Of a stretch of DNA of 64,000 bases, positions 49,219 through 58,975 are shown piece after piece. The notes under the pieces are model-generated. The model was not told where the DNA came from. It saw nothing but the letters and a program-made list of their open reading frames with translations, and did not search any database. Where the stretch lies: NCBI RefSeq assembly GCF_000378625.1, contig NZ_KB905160.1:347519-411518 (forward strand), read 5' to 3'. The number at the start of each line of letters is the position of its first letter. Position 1 is the stretch's first letter. The position numbers and the translations under genes are program-made. The DNA comes from Colwellia piezophila ATCC BAA-637. GTDB taxonomy: Bacteria > Pseudomonadota > Gammaproteobacteria > Enterobacterales > Alteromonadaceae.

Positions 49219-49252
49219 AAAGGCCACAAACATCCAGTTTGCGGCCTTTTTT
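49219..49252 (+). terminator. Terminator beyond the repeat, probably the displaced greA terminator
   Basis: AAAGGCCACAAAC and GTTTGCGGCCTTT pair with one bulge around a 5-base loop, followed by T6. It lies 285 bases past greA, separated from it by the repeat element. The segment 49131-49218 shows no gene, though a small RNA ending here cannot be excluded. Confidence 0.8.
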
Positions 49253-49390
49253 GTGCTTGGTCATTAAAGGCCTTCATCGGATTGTCTTCATAAAGGTATT
49301 ACTTGCAAATAACGTATTACTCTTGTACTGTTTATGAAATTAAAGTGATATCAAAGTGATATCACTTGTTGCTTTTAGAAGGAATGTCGA

Positions 49391-50236
49391 ATGAATGAAA
49401 AAGTAGGTTTTTCAGTGAGTGGCTATGGTGTTTTTTTTATCTTGCTTGCGGCAGCAGCTTTTATTGTTAGCCAAGCAGCGGTCGGTAATATTGAACTTAT
49501 GACCGTGTTGGTTTTTATACTGACAATTGCCGCCATGCCCGGGTTTTTTATGGTGCAACCAAATCAAGCGAAAGTAATGACTTTCTTTGGTAGTTATGTC
49601 GGCACAGTTAAGGCGGGCGGTTTACGCTGGACTATTCCATTATTTATGCGCAAGGGTATTTCATTAAGGATTCGTAACTTTGAATCCAATCAAATGAAAG
49701 TGAATGATAACCATGGTAATCCGATTGAAATTGCCACTGTGGTTGTTTGGTCGGTAGATGATACTGCGGAAGCAGTCTTTGAAGTGGATGATTATATCAG
49801 CTTTGTTAATATTCAAAGTGAATCGGCTTTACGTAATATGGCGACTAGTTACCCTTATGATCAACATGAAGGTGATGACATTGCTCTACGTAGCCACCCT
49901 CAAGAAGTATCAGAAGCTTTAAAAGTGGAAATACAGGACCGATTAGGGAAAGCAGGCGTAATCGTTCATGAAGCCCGTATTAGTCATCTAGCTTATGCAC
50001 CTGAAATTGCCAATGCCATGTTACAAAGACAGCAAGCTTCAGCAATTATTGCTGCTCGAAGACTTATCGTTGATGGCGCAGTCGGTATGGTTGAAATGGC
50101 ACTTAAACAATTGTCAGAGAAGGGTATTGTTGAATTAGATGAAGAGCGTAAAGCTGCTATGGTCAGTAATTTACTGGTGGTTTTGTGTAGTGATAAAAGT
50201 ACGCAACCGGTAGTGAATACCGGTAGTCTGTATTAA
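49391..50236 (+). CDS. SPFH/band 7 membrane protein
   Basis: A 281-residue protein with two N-terminal hydrophobic segments ([35 protein letters not shown]), then an SPFH domain ([68 protein letters not shown]) and a helical C-terminus ([21 protein letters not shown]). Such proteins form large membrane-bound oligomers that organise membrane microdomains or regulate proteases. GAAGGAATG precedes the ATG. A small ribbon-helix-helix gene follows after about 190 bases. Confidence 0.87.
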   Translation: MNEKVGFSVSGYGVFFILLAAAAFIVSQAAVGNIELMTVLVFILTIAAMPGFFMVQPNQAKVMTFFGSYVGTVKAGGLRWTIPLFMRKGISLRIRNFESNQMKVNDNHGNPIEIATVVVWSVDDTAEAVFEVDDYISFVNIQSESALRNMATSYPYDQHEGDDIALRSHPQEVSEALKVEIQDRLGKAGVIVHEARISHLAYAPEIANAMLQRQQASAIIAARRLIVDGAVGMVEMALKQLSEKGIVELDEERKAAMVSNLLVVLCSDKSTQPVVNTGSLY

Positions 50237-50282
50237 AATATAATCTTGAATTTTTATCACTCCTGAAGGTTACTAACTAGAA

Positions 50283-50360
50283 CTATCAGTTACCGTCACC
50301 CTGAGGTTTTTAATCGGGAGCTATCAGCTATCGTCACTCCCGTGATGTATTAGTCGGGAG
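50283..50360. repeat. Degenerate 38-bp tandem repeat
   Basis: Two imperfect copies beginning CTATCAG(T/C)TA(C/T)CGTCAC sit at 50283 and 50321, with GGGAG or TCGGGAG closing each. They lie between the SPFH gene and its partner. No function is evident, and they may form a leader or an attenuation-like structure. Confidence 0.45.
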
Positions 50361-50422
50361 TTCAGTAAATTTGGCTCTAGTTTTGTTTACTTTTTTTATT
50401 TCGTTAAATTTTGGAGGTAGCA

Positions 50423-50641
50423 GTGGCTGCTAAAAAAAGCTTCCCACTTAGAATAAATCCTGATGTTTTGGCGGCAATGCAGCGTTGGTCAGATGATGAA
50501 CTGCGCAGCGTTAATGCTCAAATTGAATATGTATTAAGGAAAGCCTTGGTTGATTCAGGGCGAGTTAAATTGACCCAAAAAGTTGTCACTTCTCTGGTCG
50601 AAGGTGAAGGGCAGGGCAATAATACCAATCGGACTAATTAA
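50423..50641 (+). CDS. Arc-like ribbon-helix-helix protein (GTG start)
   Basis: A 72-residue protein with the Arc/MetJ-type pattern: a basic strand (KKSFPLRINPDVLAAMQRWS) and two helices with SVNAQIEYVLRKAL, which would dimerise to bind DNA or act as an adaptor. GGAGG lies 6 bases before a GTG, which I choose as start. A TTG 12 bases earlier would bury that ribosome-binding site. Similar small proteins are found next to SPFH genes in related genomes, by memory. Its target is unknown. Confidence 0.72.
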   Translation: MAAKKSFPLRINPDVLAAMQRWSDDELRSVNAQIEYVLRKALVDSGRVKLTQKVVTSLVEGEGQGNNTNRTN

Positions 50642-50713
50642 TCCGTTTGGTATAAACCTGATGCGACAGAAAAATAATCACTTGGGTCAATGAATTAATA
50701 TATTTGTTACAAA

Positions 50714-50746
50714 CAAAAAATGACAGCCATGGCTGTCATTTTTATT
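50714..50746. terminator. Bidirectional terminator between the RHH gene and yhbY
   Basis: AAATGACAGCC and GGCTGTCATTT are almost perfectly complementary, with A and T runs outside. It lies between convergent genes. Confidence 0.88.
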
Positions 50747-50798
50747 ACGAGTTAATTCGTTAACTCTTAAGCTTTAGCTGGCAAAGCTAAAAGTAAAA

Positions 50799-51095
50799 TT
50801 AGCTCTTAGGGATTCTAATTTTCTTTTCTTCACTTTCACGGTAAATAACTAATGTTTTACCAATCACTTGTACTTGAGTCGACTTCGTTTCACGACAAAT
50901 AGCTTCAACGATCAACGCTTTAGTCTCTTTATCTTCTGTTGGAATTTTTACTTTGATTAGCTCATGATGATTTAATGCATAATCAATCTCTGCTACAACC
51001 GCTTCTGTTAAGCCATTATTACCCAATAAAACAATGGGTTTAAGAGAGTGTGCGACACCTCTAAGGTGTTGAATTTGTTTTTTGTTTAAGCTCAT
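50799..51095 (-). CDS. yhbY: Ribosome assembly RNA-binding protein YhbY (CRM domain)
   Basis: A 98-residue CRM-domain protein that associates with pre-50S particles. The sequence LNKKQIQHLRGVAHSLKPIVLLGNNGLTEAVVAEID contains the conserved GxxG-like loop (LGNNGLT), and DYALNHHELIKVKIP follows. Length is that of E. coli YhbY. It is divergent from rlmE, as in E. coli, but the gap is widened by an inserted repeat element. Confidence 0.94.
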   Translation of the reverse strand: MSLNKKQIQHLRGVAHSLKPIVLLGNNGLTEAVVAEIDYALNHHELIKVKIPTEDKETKALIVEAICRETKSTQVQVIGKTLVIYRESEEKKIRIPKS

Positions 51096-51155
51096 TACTA
51101 AATTTCGTTATCTGTTGCCTTGAATTGCCGACATTTTACCCTTATCTAGAGACTA

Positions 51156-51579
51156 ATACCAAGTCTATTAAGTTTTTTCCTGCTCAGCGAGAATTAAAAG
51201 GCTTAGAGGCAAGGTATTGATTGATGAGAATGGTTATTCAGGAGAATAAGCTCAGGATAATATGCTCAGGAGAATGTTGCATCCTGCATTCTCTAATAAG
51301 TGGCATCCATGCCACGTCTGCATTATCTAATAAGAGACTTCCTGTACCATCTGCATTCTCTAATAAGCTCCATCCATGTAGCGTCCTTGTCAAAATCAAT
51401 AAAGTAGCATGTAAATCTTTTACTTTTTTGTAAGGTAAAGCCCCTTCGGGAGTTTGTCAGGTAAGTGATAATTGCACAATTTGGTTCAGGTTTAGAATAA
51501 CTAGACCAGCAAAAAAAATATTTATTCTAACTTCCCTGACATAACTCTGAGTAGGGAATAAATTTATTAGAATTGGTAT
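51156..51579. repeat. MITE-like element, ATACCA family, 424-bp composite form
   Basis: The ends are ATACCAAGTCTATTAAGTTT and, from the right, ATACCAATTCTAATAAATTT. A segment near 51190 (GCGAGAATTAAAAGGCTTAG) matches the reverse of the 24369 element. The middle (51240-51385) holds the 34-bp hairpin units also present at 32541. The element fills the yhbY/rlmE divergent gap, ending 33 bases before rlmE. Confidence 0.75.
51285..51385. repeat. Diverged 34-bp hairpin repeat array (second locus)
   Basis: Three units start TGCATT(A/C)TCTAATAAG at 51285, 51319 and 51352 (34, 33 and 34 bases). Their variable hairpins are GTGGCAT-CC-ATGCCAC, a weak one around TTCCT, and GCTCCAT-CC-ATGTAGC. The TTCCTGTACC-type unit also occurs next to the array at 32541, showing common descent. 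Confidence 0.8.
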
Positions 51580-51612
51580 GATACTAACAGTTAAGCTATT
51601 TATGAGAAAAGA

Positions 51613-52263
51613 ATGAATACGAGTAATAAAAAGCCGGTAAATAAAAAGCATAAAGCAAGTAGTCAGCGTTGGTTAGACGAACACTTTCAAGATGAATACG
51701 TGAAAAAAGCACAACGCTTAGGCTTGCGTTCACGGGCAGTCTTCAAACTAGAAGAAATCAATATTAAAGATAAATTGATTAAACCTGGTATGAAAGTGGT
51801 TGATTTGGGTGCAGCGCCAGGTAGTTGGTCTGAATACGCAGTGAAGGTGGTCGGTGATAAAGGCCAAGTTATCGCTTGTGATATTTTGCCGATGGACGCC
51901 ATTGCCGGTGTTGATTTTCTTGAAGGCGATTTTCGTGAAGAAGAAGTTCTCGAGACCTTATTAAATCGGATTAATGGTAAAAACATTGATGTTGTTATGT
52001 CTGACATGGCGGCTAATATGACAGGTAATGAAAGTGCTGATTCAGCACGTAGTATGTATCTAGTAGAATTAGCGCTAGATATGTGCAGCGAAGTATTAAA
52101 ATCAAATGGTGCTTTTGTTGTTAAAGTTTTCCAAGGTGCAGGGTTTGAAGATTACATGAAAGCGACCCGTGCAGTGTTTAAGACAGTTAAAACCCGTAAA
52201 CCTGAATCATCAAGAGCACGCTCACGAGAAGTTTACCTTGTGGGAACTGGTTACAAGGGCTAA
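51613..52263 (+). CDS. rlmE: 23S rRNA 2'-O-methyltransferase RlmE (FtsJ/RrmJ)
   Basis: Methylates the 2'-OH of U2552 in 23S rRNA of 50S subunits. The SAM-binding motif is [17 protein letters not shown]. The K-D-K-E catalytic set is in [12 protein letters not shown] (Lys), VMSDMAANM (Asp), FVVKVFQG (Lys) and SREVYLVG (Glu). The N-terminus adds a few basic residues to the E. coli form (216 vs about 209). It is followed by ftsH in the conserved order, though with a 297-base gap. Confidence 0.95.
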   Translation: MNTSNKKPVNKKHKASSQRWLDEHFQDEYVKKAQRLGLRSRAVFKLEEINIKDKLIKPGMKVVDLGAAPGSWSEYAVKVVGDKGQVIACDILPMDAIAGVDFLEGDFREEEVLETLLNRINGKNIDVVMSDMAANMTGNESADSARSMYLVELALDMCSEVLKSNGAFVVKVFQGAGFEDYMKATRAVFKTVKTRKPESSRARSREVYLVGTGYKG

Positions 52264-52559
52264 ATAAATACAACAAATTGTTATTGTGGCTAAGCTTATA
52301 TTTTGTAACGCTTGAAGACGCTGAGGGTAAATTAGTCCGCTTTTCAGGCTATTAACGCGGTACTTATCGCCTAAGTAGCATAATAGCGCTTAATATAAAG
52401 CCATTAGCTAATTAGTCTGGGTTTTTTTTAATGTAACTAGTTGTTACTAGCTACTAAAGTTAAATAGCTCCAAGCCTTGAAATGTAGTAAATTAGGCACA
52501 ATAGTTTAGTATAGTTTTATTCATATTTAAAATATCAAACATCACAAGAGGTCATCAAG

Positions 52560-54551
52560 TTGAGCGATATGGCAAAAAATCTTATTTTATGGTTAGTTAT
52601 TGCAGTTGTATTGATGAGTGTATTTCAGAGTTTTACTCCGAGCACTTCACCAGATCAACAAATGGATTACACCCGTTTTATCAAGGATGTGCGTCAAGGA
52701 CAAATTCGCGATGCGAGTGTTGACCGTAATGGCGTAATCACTGGTGAAAAACGTAGTGGTGAAGCATACAAAACCGTAATACCTGGTGGCTATGATCGTG
52801 ATTTAATTAACGATCTAGTTAAGCAAGGTGTGCGAGCGGAAGGTAAATTACCGGAAGAAACCAGTTTTCTAACGACTATTTTTGTTTCTTGGTTCCCAAT
52901 GATCCTCCTTATTGGTGTATGGATTTTCTTCATGCGTCAAATGCAAGGTGGCGGTGGTAAAGGCGCTATGTCATTTGGAAAATCTAAAGCACGTCAATTA
53001 AGTGAAGAGCAAATCAAAACCACTTTCGCTGATGTCGCTGGTTGTGATGAAGCCAAAGCAGAAGTTGAAGAATTGGTTGATTACTTAAAAGAGCCTGATC
53101 GTTTCCAAAAATTAGGTGGCCGTATTCCTTCTGGTATCTTATTAGTTGGTCAGCCAGGTACGGGTAAAACCTTACTGGCAAAAGCCATTGCGGGTGAAGC
53201 AAAAGTACCATTCTTTACTATTTCCGGCTCTGACTTTGTTGAAATGTTTGTTGGTGTTGGTGCATCTCGTGTACGTGACATGTTCGAACAGGCCAAAAAA
53301 GCGGCTCCTTGTATTATCTTTATCGATGAGATCGATGCCGTTGGTAGAAAACGTGGTTCTGGTATAGGTGGTGGTCATGATGAACGTGAACAAACATTAA
53401 ACCAAATGTTAGTTGAAATGGATGGCTTTGAAGGTAACGAAGGCGTTATTGTTATTGCTGCAACTAACCGTCCAGACGTATTAGACCCGGCATTACTTCG
53501 TCCAGGTCGTTTTGACCGTCAAGTAACGGTTGGTTTACCTGATATTCGTGGTCGTGCACAAATTCTAAAAGTACATATGCGTAAAGTGCCCCTAGGTGAT
53601 GATGTTAAAGCAACAGTCATTGCTCGTGGTACGCCAGGTTTCTCGGGAGCAGATTTGGCAAACCTTGTCAATGAAGCCGCTTTAGGAGCCGCACGTAAAG
53701 CACTTCGTGTTGTTGGTATGAAAGAATTTGATGCAGCCAAAGACAAAATCATGATGGGCTCAGAACGTAAATCTATGGTGATGAGTGAGTCAGAAAAAGC
53801 AATGACCGCCTACCATGAAGCCGGACATGCCTTAATTGGTCGTTTGGTGCCAGATCATGATCCTGTTTATAAAGTAAGTATTATTCCTCGTGGCCGTGCC
53901 CTTGGTGTGACTATGTACTTACCAGAGCAAGACAGGTTTAGTCATTCTAAGCAGCACTTAGAAAGTAATATTTCTTCATTGTACGGTGGACGTATTGCGG
54001 AACAATTGATTTACGGTAGTGATAAAGTGTCTACTGGTGCATCAAATGATATCGAACGTGCGACGGACATTGCCCGTAAAATGGTGACACAATGGGGCTT
54101 ATCTGAAAAGTTAGGGCCAATGTTGTTTGCTGAAGACGAAGGTGAAATTTTCTTAGGTAGTTCTTCGGCTAAATCTTTCCATTTGTCAGCAGACACCGTT
54201 AAATTAATTGATGAAGAGATTAAAGCGGTGATTAATCGTAACTATCAACGTGCGGAAGACTTAATGAAAGAGAACATTGATATTCTTCATGCCATGAAAG
54301 ATTGCTTGATGAAGTATGAAACCATTGATGCTTTACAAATTGATGATTTGATGGCGAGAACGACTGTTCGTCCACCAGCAGATTGGGATGATAAAGATAG
54401 CGACGATTCTACCAAAAAGAACGGCAATGGTGATGCCTCTGCAGACGTAGAAGCAACGAGTAAAGATGCTGAGTCGGCTAAGGACACTGAGGAAACTAGC
54501 CCAGTAGAGCCTGATGCGAGCAAGCCTAGCGGCGATACTCCTTCAACTTAA
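52560..54551 (+). CDS. ftsH: ATP-dependent zinc metalloprotease FtsH
   Basis: A hexameric inner-membrane AAA+ protease that degrades membrane and regulatory proteins. Two helices (residues about 7-26 and 105-125) flank a periplasmic domain. Walker A is [16 protein letters not shown], Walker B is [15 protein letters not shown], and the zinc site is [14 protein letters not shown]. The C-terminal tail (about 60 residues) is acidic, low-complexity and rich in Asp, Glu and Ser. A TTG start at 52560 gives AGAGG at good spacing, while the ATG at 52569 begins [15 protein letters not shown] like E. coli FtsH; either may be used. Confidence 0.96.
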   Translation: MSDMAKNLILWLVIAVVLMSVFQSFTPSTSPDQQMDYTRFIKDVRQGQIRDASVDRNGVITGEKRSGEAYKTVIPGGYDRDLINDLVKQGVRAEGKLPEETSFLTTIFVSWFPMILLIGVWIFFMRQMQGGGGKGAMSFGKSKARQLSEEQIKTTFADVAGCDEAKAEVEELVDYLKEPDRFQKLGGRIPSGILLVGQPGTGKTLLAKAIAGEAKVPFFTISGSDFVEMFVGVGASRVRDMFEQAKKAAPCIIFIDEIDAVGRKRGSGIGGGHDEREQTLNQMLVEMDGFEGNEGVIVIAATNRPDVLDPALLRPGRFDRQVTVGLPDIRGRAQILKVHMRKVPLGDDVKATVIARGTPGFSGADLANLVNEAALGAARKALRVVGMKEFDAAKDKIMMGSERKSMVMSESEKAMTAYHEAGHALIGRLVPDHDPVYKVSIIPRGRALGVTMYLPEQDRFSHSKQHLESNISSLYGGRIAEQLIYGSDKVSTGASNDIERATDIARKMVTQWGLSEKLGPMLFAEDEGEIFLGSSSAKSFHLSADTVKLIDEEIKAVINRNYQRAEDLMKENIDILHAMKDCLMKYETIDALQIDDLMARTTVRPPADWDDKDSDDSTKKNGNGDASADVEATSKDAESAKDTEETSPVEPDASKPSGDTPST

Positions 54552-54570
54552 TACGTTTTTAAAAATAGTA

Positions 54571-54607
54571 AAGCCTCGATATTTACCTTAAATATCGAGG
54601 CTTTTTC
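54571..54607 (+). terminator. Terminator downstream of ftsH
   Basis: AAAGCCTCGATATTT and its complement form a 15-bp stem around ACCTT, followed by TT. It separates ftsH from folP. Confidence 0.85.
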
Positions 54608-54641
54608 ATATGTGGAAATCAGCAAAATCGACTTGTCTCTC

Positions 54642-54659
54642 TATCCAGAGTTCAGGTTA
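54642..54659. repeat. Solo end of a TAACCTGA-family element
   Basis: TATCCAGAGTTCAGGTTA equals the right terminal repeat of the elements at 7943 and 48932, but no partner end is found nearby. It is probably a deletion remnant, 22 bases before folP. Confidence 0.6.
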
Positions 54660-54680
54660 ACTAACAATAAAGATTAATAA

Positions 54681-55529
54681 ATGACACAAGATGAATCCTT
54701 ATCAAGCAGCCTAGGCAAAGCAAATATTACTAGTCGACCACAAGTTATGGGCATTTTAAACGTAACCCCTGACTCCTTTTCCGATGGTGGTAAATTTGCA
54801 ACCTTTGATAAAGCATTAGCACAAGTTGAACAAATGATTAGCGACGGTGTTGATATTATCGACATTGGTGGGGAGTCAACTCGTCCTGGCGCTGTTGAGG
54901 TTAGTGAAGAAGATGAACTAGCGCGCGTTATCCCCTTACTTAAAGCCATTAAAGCAAAATTTACTGTCAAGGTATCAATCGATACCAGCAAAGCTGCGGT
55001 TATGTCTCAGGCAATCACTCATGGCGCTGATATTATAAATGATGTGCGGGCATTACAGAATGAGGGATGTTTAGCGGTACTAGCAAAAAGTAAGGTACCG
55101 GTGTGTTTAATGCATATGCAGGGCTTACCGCGTTCAATGCAAGAAAACCCGCACTATGATGATGTGATTGGTGATATTAAGCAGTTTTTCATCGAGCGTA
55201 TTAAGGTTTGCGAACAAGCAGGTATTAACCGTGAACGCCTTATTTTAGATCCCGGCTTTGGCTTTGGTAAAACACTAAAGCAAAACTATCAATTATTGGC
55301 TCAGTTACATCAGTTTAGTGATTTAGGCTTACCGCTATTATCTGGAACCTCGAGGAAATCAATGATAGGTGATTTATTGTCACGTAATGTCGATGAACGT
55401 CTTGCAGGTAGTCTTACTACCGCTATAATAGCCGCACAGCAAAATGCGAGTATTATTCGGGTACATGACGTTAAAGAAACGGTCGATGCCCTAAAGGTTT
55501 TATCCATGACCGCAAAGTACCAGTACTAA
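54681..55529 (+). CDS. folP: Dihydropteroate synthase
   Basis: Condenses p-aminobenzoate with dihydropterin pyrophosphate in folate synthesis, and is the sulfonamide target. Motifs are VMGILNVTPDSFSDGGKF near residue 25, IDIGGESTRPGA near 60, ILDPGFGFGKT (pterin site) near 190 and LLSGTSRKSMIG near 222. Length 282 matches the family. Order ftsH-folP-glmM is conserved in gammaproteobacteria. Confidence 0.96.
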   Translation: MTQDESLSSSLGKANITSRPQVMGILNVTPDSFSDGGKFATFDKALAQVEQMISDGVDIIDIGGESTRPGAVEVSEEDELARVIPLLKAIKAKFTVKVSIDTSKAAVMSQAITHGADIINDVRALQNEGCLAVLAKSKVPVCLMHMQGLPRSMQENPHYDDVIGDIKQFFIERIKVCEQAGINRERLILDPGFGFGKTLKQNYQLLAQLHQFSDLGLPLLSGTSRKSMIGDLLSRNVDERLAGSLTTAIIAAQQNASIIRVHDVKETVDALKVLSMTAKYQY

Positions 55530-55661
55530 CTTTCAGCATTAGCTATCAACATTAGCTATCAGTGATGGGTACTGTAAGCATAAACATAATTTAAGTTAGT
55601 GAAACTAACAAAACTAGCAGCGAAGCGATGCTGCTATTGAATAAATATATAAGGAAAAACT

Positions 55662-56999
55662 ATGTCTGATCGTAAATATTTTGGTACCGATGGTATCCGT
55701 GGTTTAGTTGGCAAAGGCCCTATAACCCCTGAGTTTGTCATGAAGCTAGGTTATGCTGCCGGTAAAGTGTTAGCCGCGCAAGGAACAAAAAAAGTTTTAA
55801 TTGGTAAAGATACTCGTATTTCAGGTTACATGCTGGAATCAGCCCTTGAAGCGGGTTTTTCAGCAGCAGGTGTCGATATCGGCTTGCTTGGTCCTATGCC
55901 AACCCCTGGTATCGCGTATTTAACTAAAACATTCAGAGCCGAAGCCGGCATTGTTATTAGTGCCTCGCACAACCCTTTTTATGATAATGGTATTAAATTC
56001 TTTTCACAATCAGGCGAAAAATTGCCTGATGATGTTGAATTAGCCATTGAAGCCGAGCTTGAGAAACCAATGGATTGTGTTGAATCAGCTCAGTTAGGTA
56101 AGGCTACTCGCATAAATGATGCGGCAGGGCGTTACATTGAATTTTGTAAAAGTAATTTCCCAACGCGAATGTCATTGCAAGGATTAACCCTAGTAGTTGA
56201 TTGTGCTCACGGTGCAACCTATCACATAGCGCCCAATGTATTTCGTGAATTAGGCGCTAAGGTTATCGAAATAGGTACTTCGCCTAATGGCACCAATATT
56301 AATGATGGTTGTGGCGCCACATCAATGGATGCAATCAGCAAAGCGGTAGTTGAGCACAAAGCTGATCTTGGTATTGCCCTTGATGGTGACGGTGACCGCT
56401 TGATGATGGTCGATCATACCGGTTATGTTATTGATGGTGATGAAATTATTTATATCATCGCCTGTAATGATATAAAATCGGGTCGCAAAGGCGGCGGTGT
56501 TGTTGGCACCTTAATGAGCAACATGGGCTTAGAGTTAGCTTTAAAAGAATTAGATATCGAATTTGCGCGTAGTAATGTTGGTGATCGCTACGTTATGGCC
56601 ATGTTAAAAGAGAAAGGCTGGCAACTCGGCGCGGAAAACTCAGGTCATGTTATCAACCTTAATCACACCTCTACCGGTGATGGTATTATTGCCGCACTTA
56701 ATGTACTTACCGCAGTAACTAAGCAAGAAAAATCATTATTTGAGTTACGCCAAGGCATCACTATGTTACCGCAACTGCTAGTGAATGTGCGTTTTTCAGG
56801 GCAAGATAATCCATTAAACGATGCTGCTGTACTAGCCGCTGTTGATGAAGTAAATGAAACCTTAACAGGTCGAGGTCGCGTATTATTACGTAAATCAGGT
56901 ACTGAACCCTTAATTCGCGTTATGGTTGAAGGACCTGATATGGATGAAGTAACACTACTAGCTAACAAAATCGCCGATTTTGTGAAGCTGGTTAAATAG
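55662..56999 (+). CDS. glmM: Phosphoglucosamine mutase
   Basis: Interconverts glucosamine 6-phosphate and glucosamine 1-phosphate for UDP-GlcNAc synthesis. The active-site phosphoserine loop is [19 protein letters not shown] (Ser about residue 102), the metal loop is [14 protein letters not shown], the sugar loop has ENSGHVI, and the phosphate loop is [15 protein letters not shown]. Length 445 equals E. coli GlmM. It follows folP. Confidence 0.97.
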   Translation: MSDRKYFGTDGIRGLVGKGPITPEFVMKLGYAAGKVLAAQGTKKVLIGKDTRISGYMLESALEAGFSAAGVDIGLLGPMPTPGIAYLTKTFRAEAGIVISASHNPFYDNGIKFFSQSGEKLPDDVELAIEAELEKPMDCVESAQLGKATRINDAAGRYIEFCKSNFPTRMSLQGLTLVVDCAHGATYHIAPNVFRELGAKVIEIGTSPNGTNINDGCGATSMDAISKAVVEHKADLGIALDGDGDRLMMVDHTGYVIDGDEIIYIIACNDIKSGRKGGGVVGTLMSNMGLELALKELDIEFARSNVGDRYVMAMLKEKGWQLGAENSGHVINLNHTSTGDGIIAALNVLTAVTKQEKSLFELRQGITMLPQLLVNVRFSGQDNPLNDAAVLAAVDEVNETLTGRGRVLLRKSGTEPLIRVMVEGPDMDEVTLLANKIADFVKLVK

Positions 57000-57314
57000 T
57001 ATTGCCAATAAATGCATACCTTAATACGGCTTAAACCTCGACGAAACTACTACAAAACGGTAGCGTTAAGAAAGTAAAACCGCTATTAAAACTGCATTAT
57101 AGGAAACACCGCGTTATAGTCTTCTACTCAAAAAATGAGTGAATTCTTGTCTAGATTGGTAAGTAAGTATAAAAAACCTGCAACCAGTAAAAGATATTGT
57201 GTGAAATACTTGTATCTTTTACGTAGGTTAGTTACTATCTCGCGGCTTCATTTTAGCAATCACTGCATTTAAAAACTGAAGTGATAAGAAAATAACCTAG
57301 GCTAAGAGGTATAA
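57000..57314. other. 315-base gap between glmM and tpiA with a hairpin
   Basis: No gene is seen. At 57187-57222, GTAAAAGATA and TATCTTTTAC form a perfect 10-bp stem around 16 bases, with no T run behind. It could be part of the tpiA leader or a protein-binding inverted repeat. There is no clear terminator for glmM. Confidence 0.4.
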
Positions 57315-58085
57315 ATGACTAGACAAGCAATTGTAGCCGCAAATTGGAAAATGAACGGTGACTCAGCCCTAGTTGATACTATGGTTTTAGGATTGGCAGA
57401 TGTTAAACTATCTTCACACGTTGATGTAGTTATCTGTCCTAGCTTCCCTTATTTATCTGAGCTTACTCAGAAAATAAAAGCGGCTAAGTTAAATGAAGCT
57501 ATCCATGTTGGCTCACAAAACGTAAGTGAACATGAAAGTGGTGCTTTCACAGGTGAAATATCCACAGCTATGTTGAAAAACTTAGCGATTAACTATGTAA
57601 TAGTTGGTCACTCTGAACGTAGAAGTCTCTTTAAAGAAACCTCTACCCAAGTTGCTAAGAAAGTTCATGCGGCATTAAATGCCGGCTTAACACCCATCTT
57701 ATGTATTGGTGAAAGTGAAGCAGAACGTGCAATAGGCGAAACAGAAACTGTGTTATCTGCACAGCTTCAGCCAGTTATCGATGAAATTGGCATAGAGAAA
57801 TTTAATGATGTTGTTATCGCGTATGAGCCAGTTTGGGCTATAGGTACAGGGAAAACAGCATCAAGTGCCATGGCACAAGAAACACATCAGTTTATTCGTC
57901 AATTTTTAGCTCAGCAAAACGAGCAGGTGGCGGCTAAAGTACCATTACTCTACGGTGGCAGCGTTAACGCAGCTAACTGTGAAGAATTATTTGCACAAGC
58001 TGATATAGACGGTGGTCTTATTGGTGGAGCTAGTTTAAAAGTGGAACAATTTAAAATCATTTGTTCCGCAGCGAAAGGAAAATAG
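57315..58085 (+). CDS. tpiA: Triosephosphate isomerase
   Basis: Interconverts dihydroxyacetone phosphate and glyceraldehyde 3-phosphate. Catalytic residues are in AANWKMNGD (Asn, Lys near 10-13), IVGHSERRSLF (His about 98) and VIAYEPVWAIGTGKTAS (Glu about 170), with the phosphate loop LLYGGSVNAANC. Length 256 is standard. Placement between glmM and secG is as in Pseudomonas and many Alteromonadales. It ends two bases before secG. Confidence 0.97.
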   Translation: MTRQAIVAANWKMNGDSALVDTMVLGLADVKLSSHVDVVICPSFPYLSELTQKIKAAKLNEAIHVGSQNVSEHESGAFTGEISTAMLKNLAINYVIVGHSERRSLFKETSTQVAKKVHAALNAGLTPILCIGESEAERAIGETETVLSAQLQPVIDEIGIEKFNDVVIAYEPVWAIGTGKTASSAMAQETHQFIRQFLAQQNEQVAAKVPLLYGGSVNAANCEELFAQADIDGGLIGGASLKVEQFKIICSAAKGK

Positions 58086-58087
58086 AA

Positions 58088-58492
58088 ATGTTGTATCAAG
58101 GTTTAATTATCGTTTACGTACTTATTGCTTTAGCACTTATTGGATTAGTATTAATTCAACAAGGCAAAGGCGCAGACATGGGCGCATCTTTTGGTGCTGG
58201 CTCTTCGGCTACAGTGTTTGGCTCAGGTGGCTCAGGTAACTTCCTAACATCTGCAACAACCTATTTAGCCGTAGCATTTTTTGCTATCAGCTTAATCTTA
58301 GGTAACATAACAGCGAGCAAAACCAAAGCGGTTGATGAGTGGGATAACTTAACTGTTCCTACTGAGCAAGCGGTTGATGCTATTCCTGGTGAAAGCCTTG
58401 AACCTGCGACATTACCAGCTGCACAGAACAGTGATGTACCTGCATCAGACGAACCTGCTAAGAAAGAAGATAACAGCAACGTTCCTGACTAA
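58088..58492 (+). CDS. secG: Preprotein translocase subunit SecG
   Basis: A 134-residue accessory subunit of SecYEG. Two helices are visible (LIIVYVLIALALIGLVLIQ, residues about 5-23, and TTYLAVAFFAISLILGNI, about 57-74), joined by the typical GKGADMGASFGAGSSATVFGS loop. The C-terminus is a long Pro/Ala/Asp/Glu-rich tail (about 50 residues), longer than in E. coli. The start ATG follows the tpiA stop by two bases with GAAAGGAAAATAGAA ahead. A tRNA-Leu locus follows, as in related genomes. Confidence 0.94.
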   Translation: MLYQGLIIVYVLIALALIGLVLIQQGKGADMGASFGAGSSATVFGSGGSGNFLTSATTYLAVAFFAISLILGNITASKTKAVDEWDNLTVPTEQAVDAIPGESLEPATLPAAQNSDVPASDEPAKKEDNSNVPD

Positions 58493-58560
58493 ACTGCTCT
58501 GATTAAATTAGCTAAGCCTCAACTTAGTGAAAAGCTAAAAGTTTAATAATCTAGTATTGC

Positions 58561-58599
58561 GCGGATGTGGCGGAATTGGTAGACGCGCCAGCTTGAGGG
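58561..58599 (+). pseudogene. 5' half of a split tRNA-Leu(GAG)
   Basis: The acceptor strand GCGGATG, the D arm (GCGGAATTGGTAGACGC) and the 5' anticodon stem CCAGC run up to the anticodon loop TTGAGGG at 58593-58599, after which the tRNA sequence stops. The missing half is at 60757-60809, whose GCTGG and CATCCGC pair exactly with this half. It occupies the usual tRNA-Leu position after secG. Confidence 0.85.
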
Positions 58600-58631
58600 C
58601 GGAGCGCGCCTATGCGATTATCTCTTGATAA

Positions 58632-58660
58632 TTGAACGTTTTTTGCTTAGTTAACATATA
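58632..58660 (+). promoter_or_regulatory. Candidate promoter of the intact tRNA-Leu
   Basis: TTGAAC, a 17-base spacer and CATATA stand 27 bases before the mature tRNA start and inside the insertion, so the replacement tRNA could be expressed independently of the secG-side promoter. Confidence 0.4.
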
Positions 58661-58686
58661 AAAACTAGCGTTTCATAAAGTTTAAT

Positions 58687-58771
58687 GCGGTCGTGGCGGA
58701 ATTGGTAGACGCGTATGCTTGAGGGGCATATAACTTAGGTTGTGGGGGTTCAAGTCCCCCCGACCGCACCA
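58687..58771 (+). tRNA. tRNA-Leu (anticodon GAG), complete
   Basis: An 85-nt gene with encoded CCA. The acceptor stem GCGGTCG pairs with CGACCGC over 7 bp, the D arm has AATTGGTAGAC, and the anticodon stem is TATGC/GCATA with loop TTGAGGG. The long class II variable arm contains AACTTAGGTT, and the T arm is GGGGG-TTCAAGT-CCCCC. It differs from the split copy in the anticodon stem and one acceptor pair. No clear terminator follows before 58975. Confidence 0.95.
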
Positions 58772-58975
58772 CTAAACTTATGAAAACAACCTTTAGAGTC
58801 ATGTTTTGTGTTGAAGTGCTTGTTTTATAAAATATGCAAAAACATGGGTCAAAATGATTTACCTTCTTTTCTGAACATACTTGTTATGATAATAAATTAA
58901 GAATTTAAACCAACTTTATTAATCATAAACAACCCACATTCCTTCGTTAATAACATATCTTAATTTGCCTTATAT

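Noticed and set aside
54642..54659. Operator for folP
   Set aside because: The sequence matches the terminal repeat of the TAACCTGA family, so it is better explained as an element remnant.
58561..58616. Functional first tRNA-Leu
   Set aside because: The acceptor-stem start and anticodon loop are present but what follows cannot pair with the anticodon or acceptor stems. The true 3' half is 2.15 kb away.
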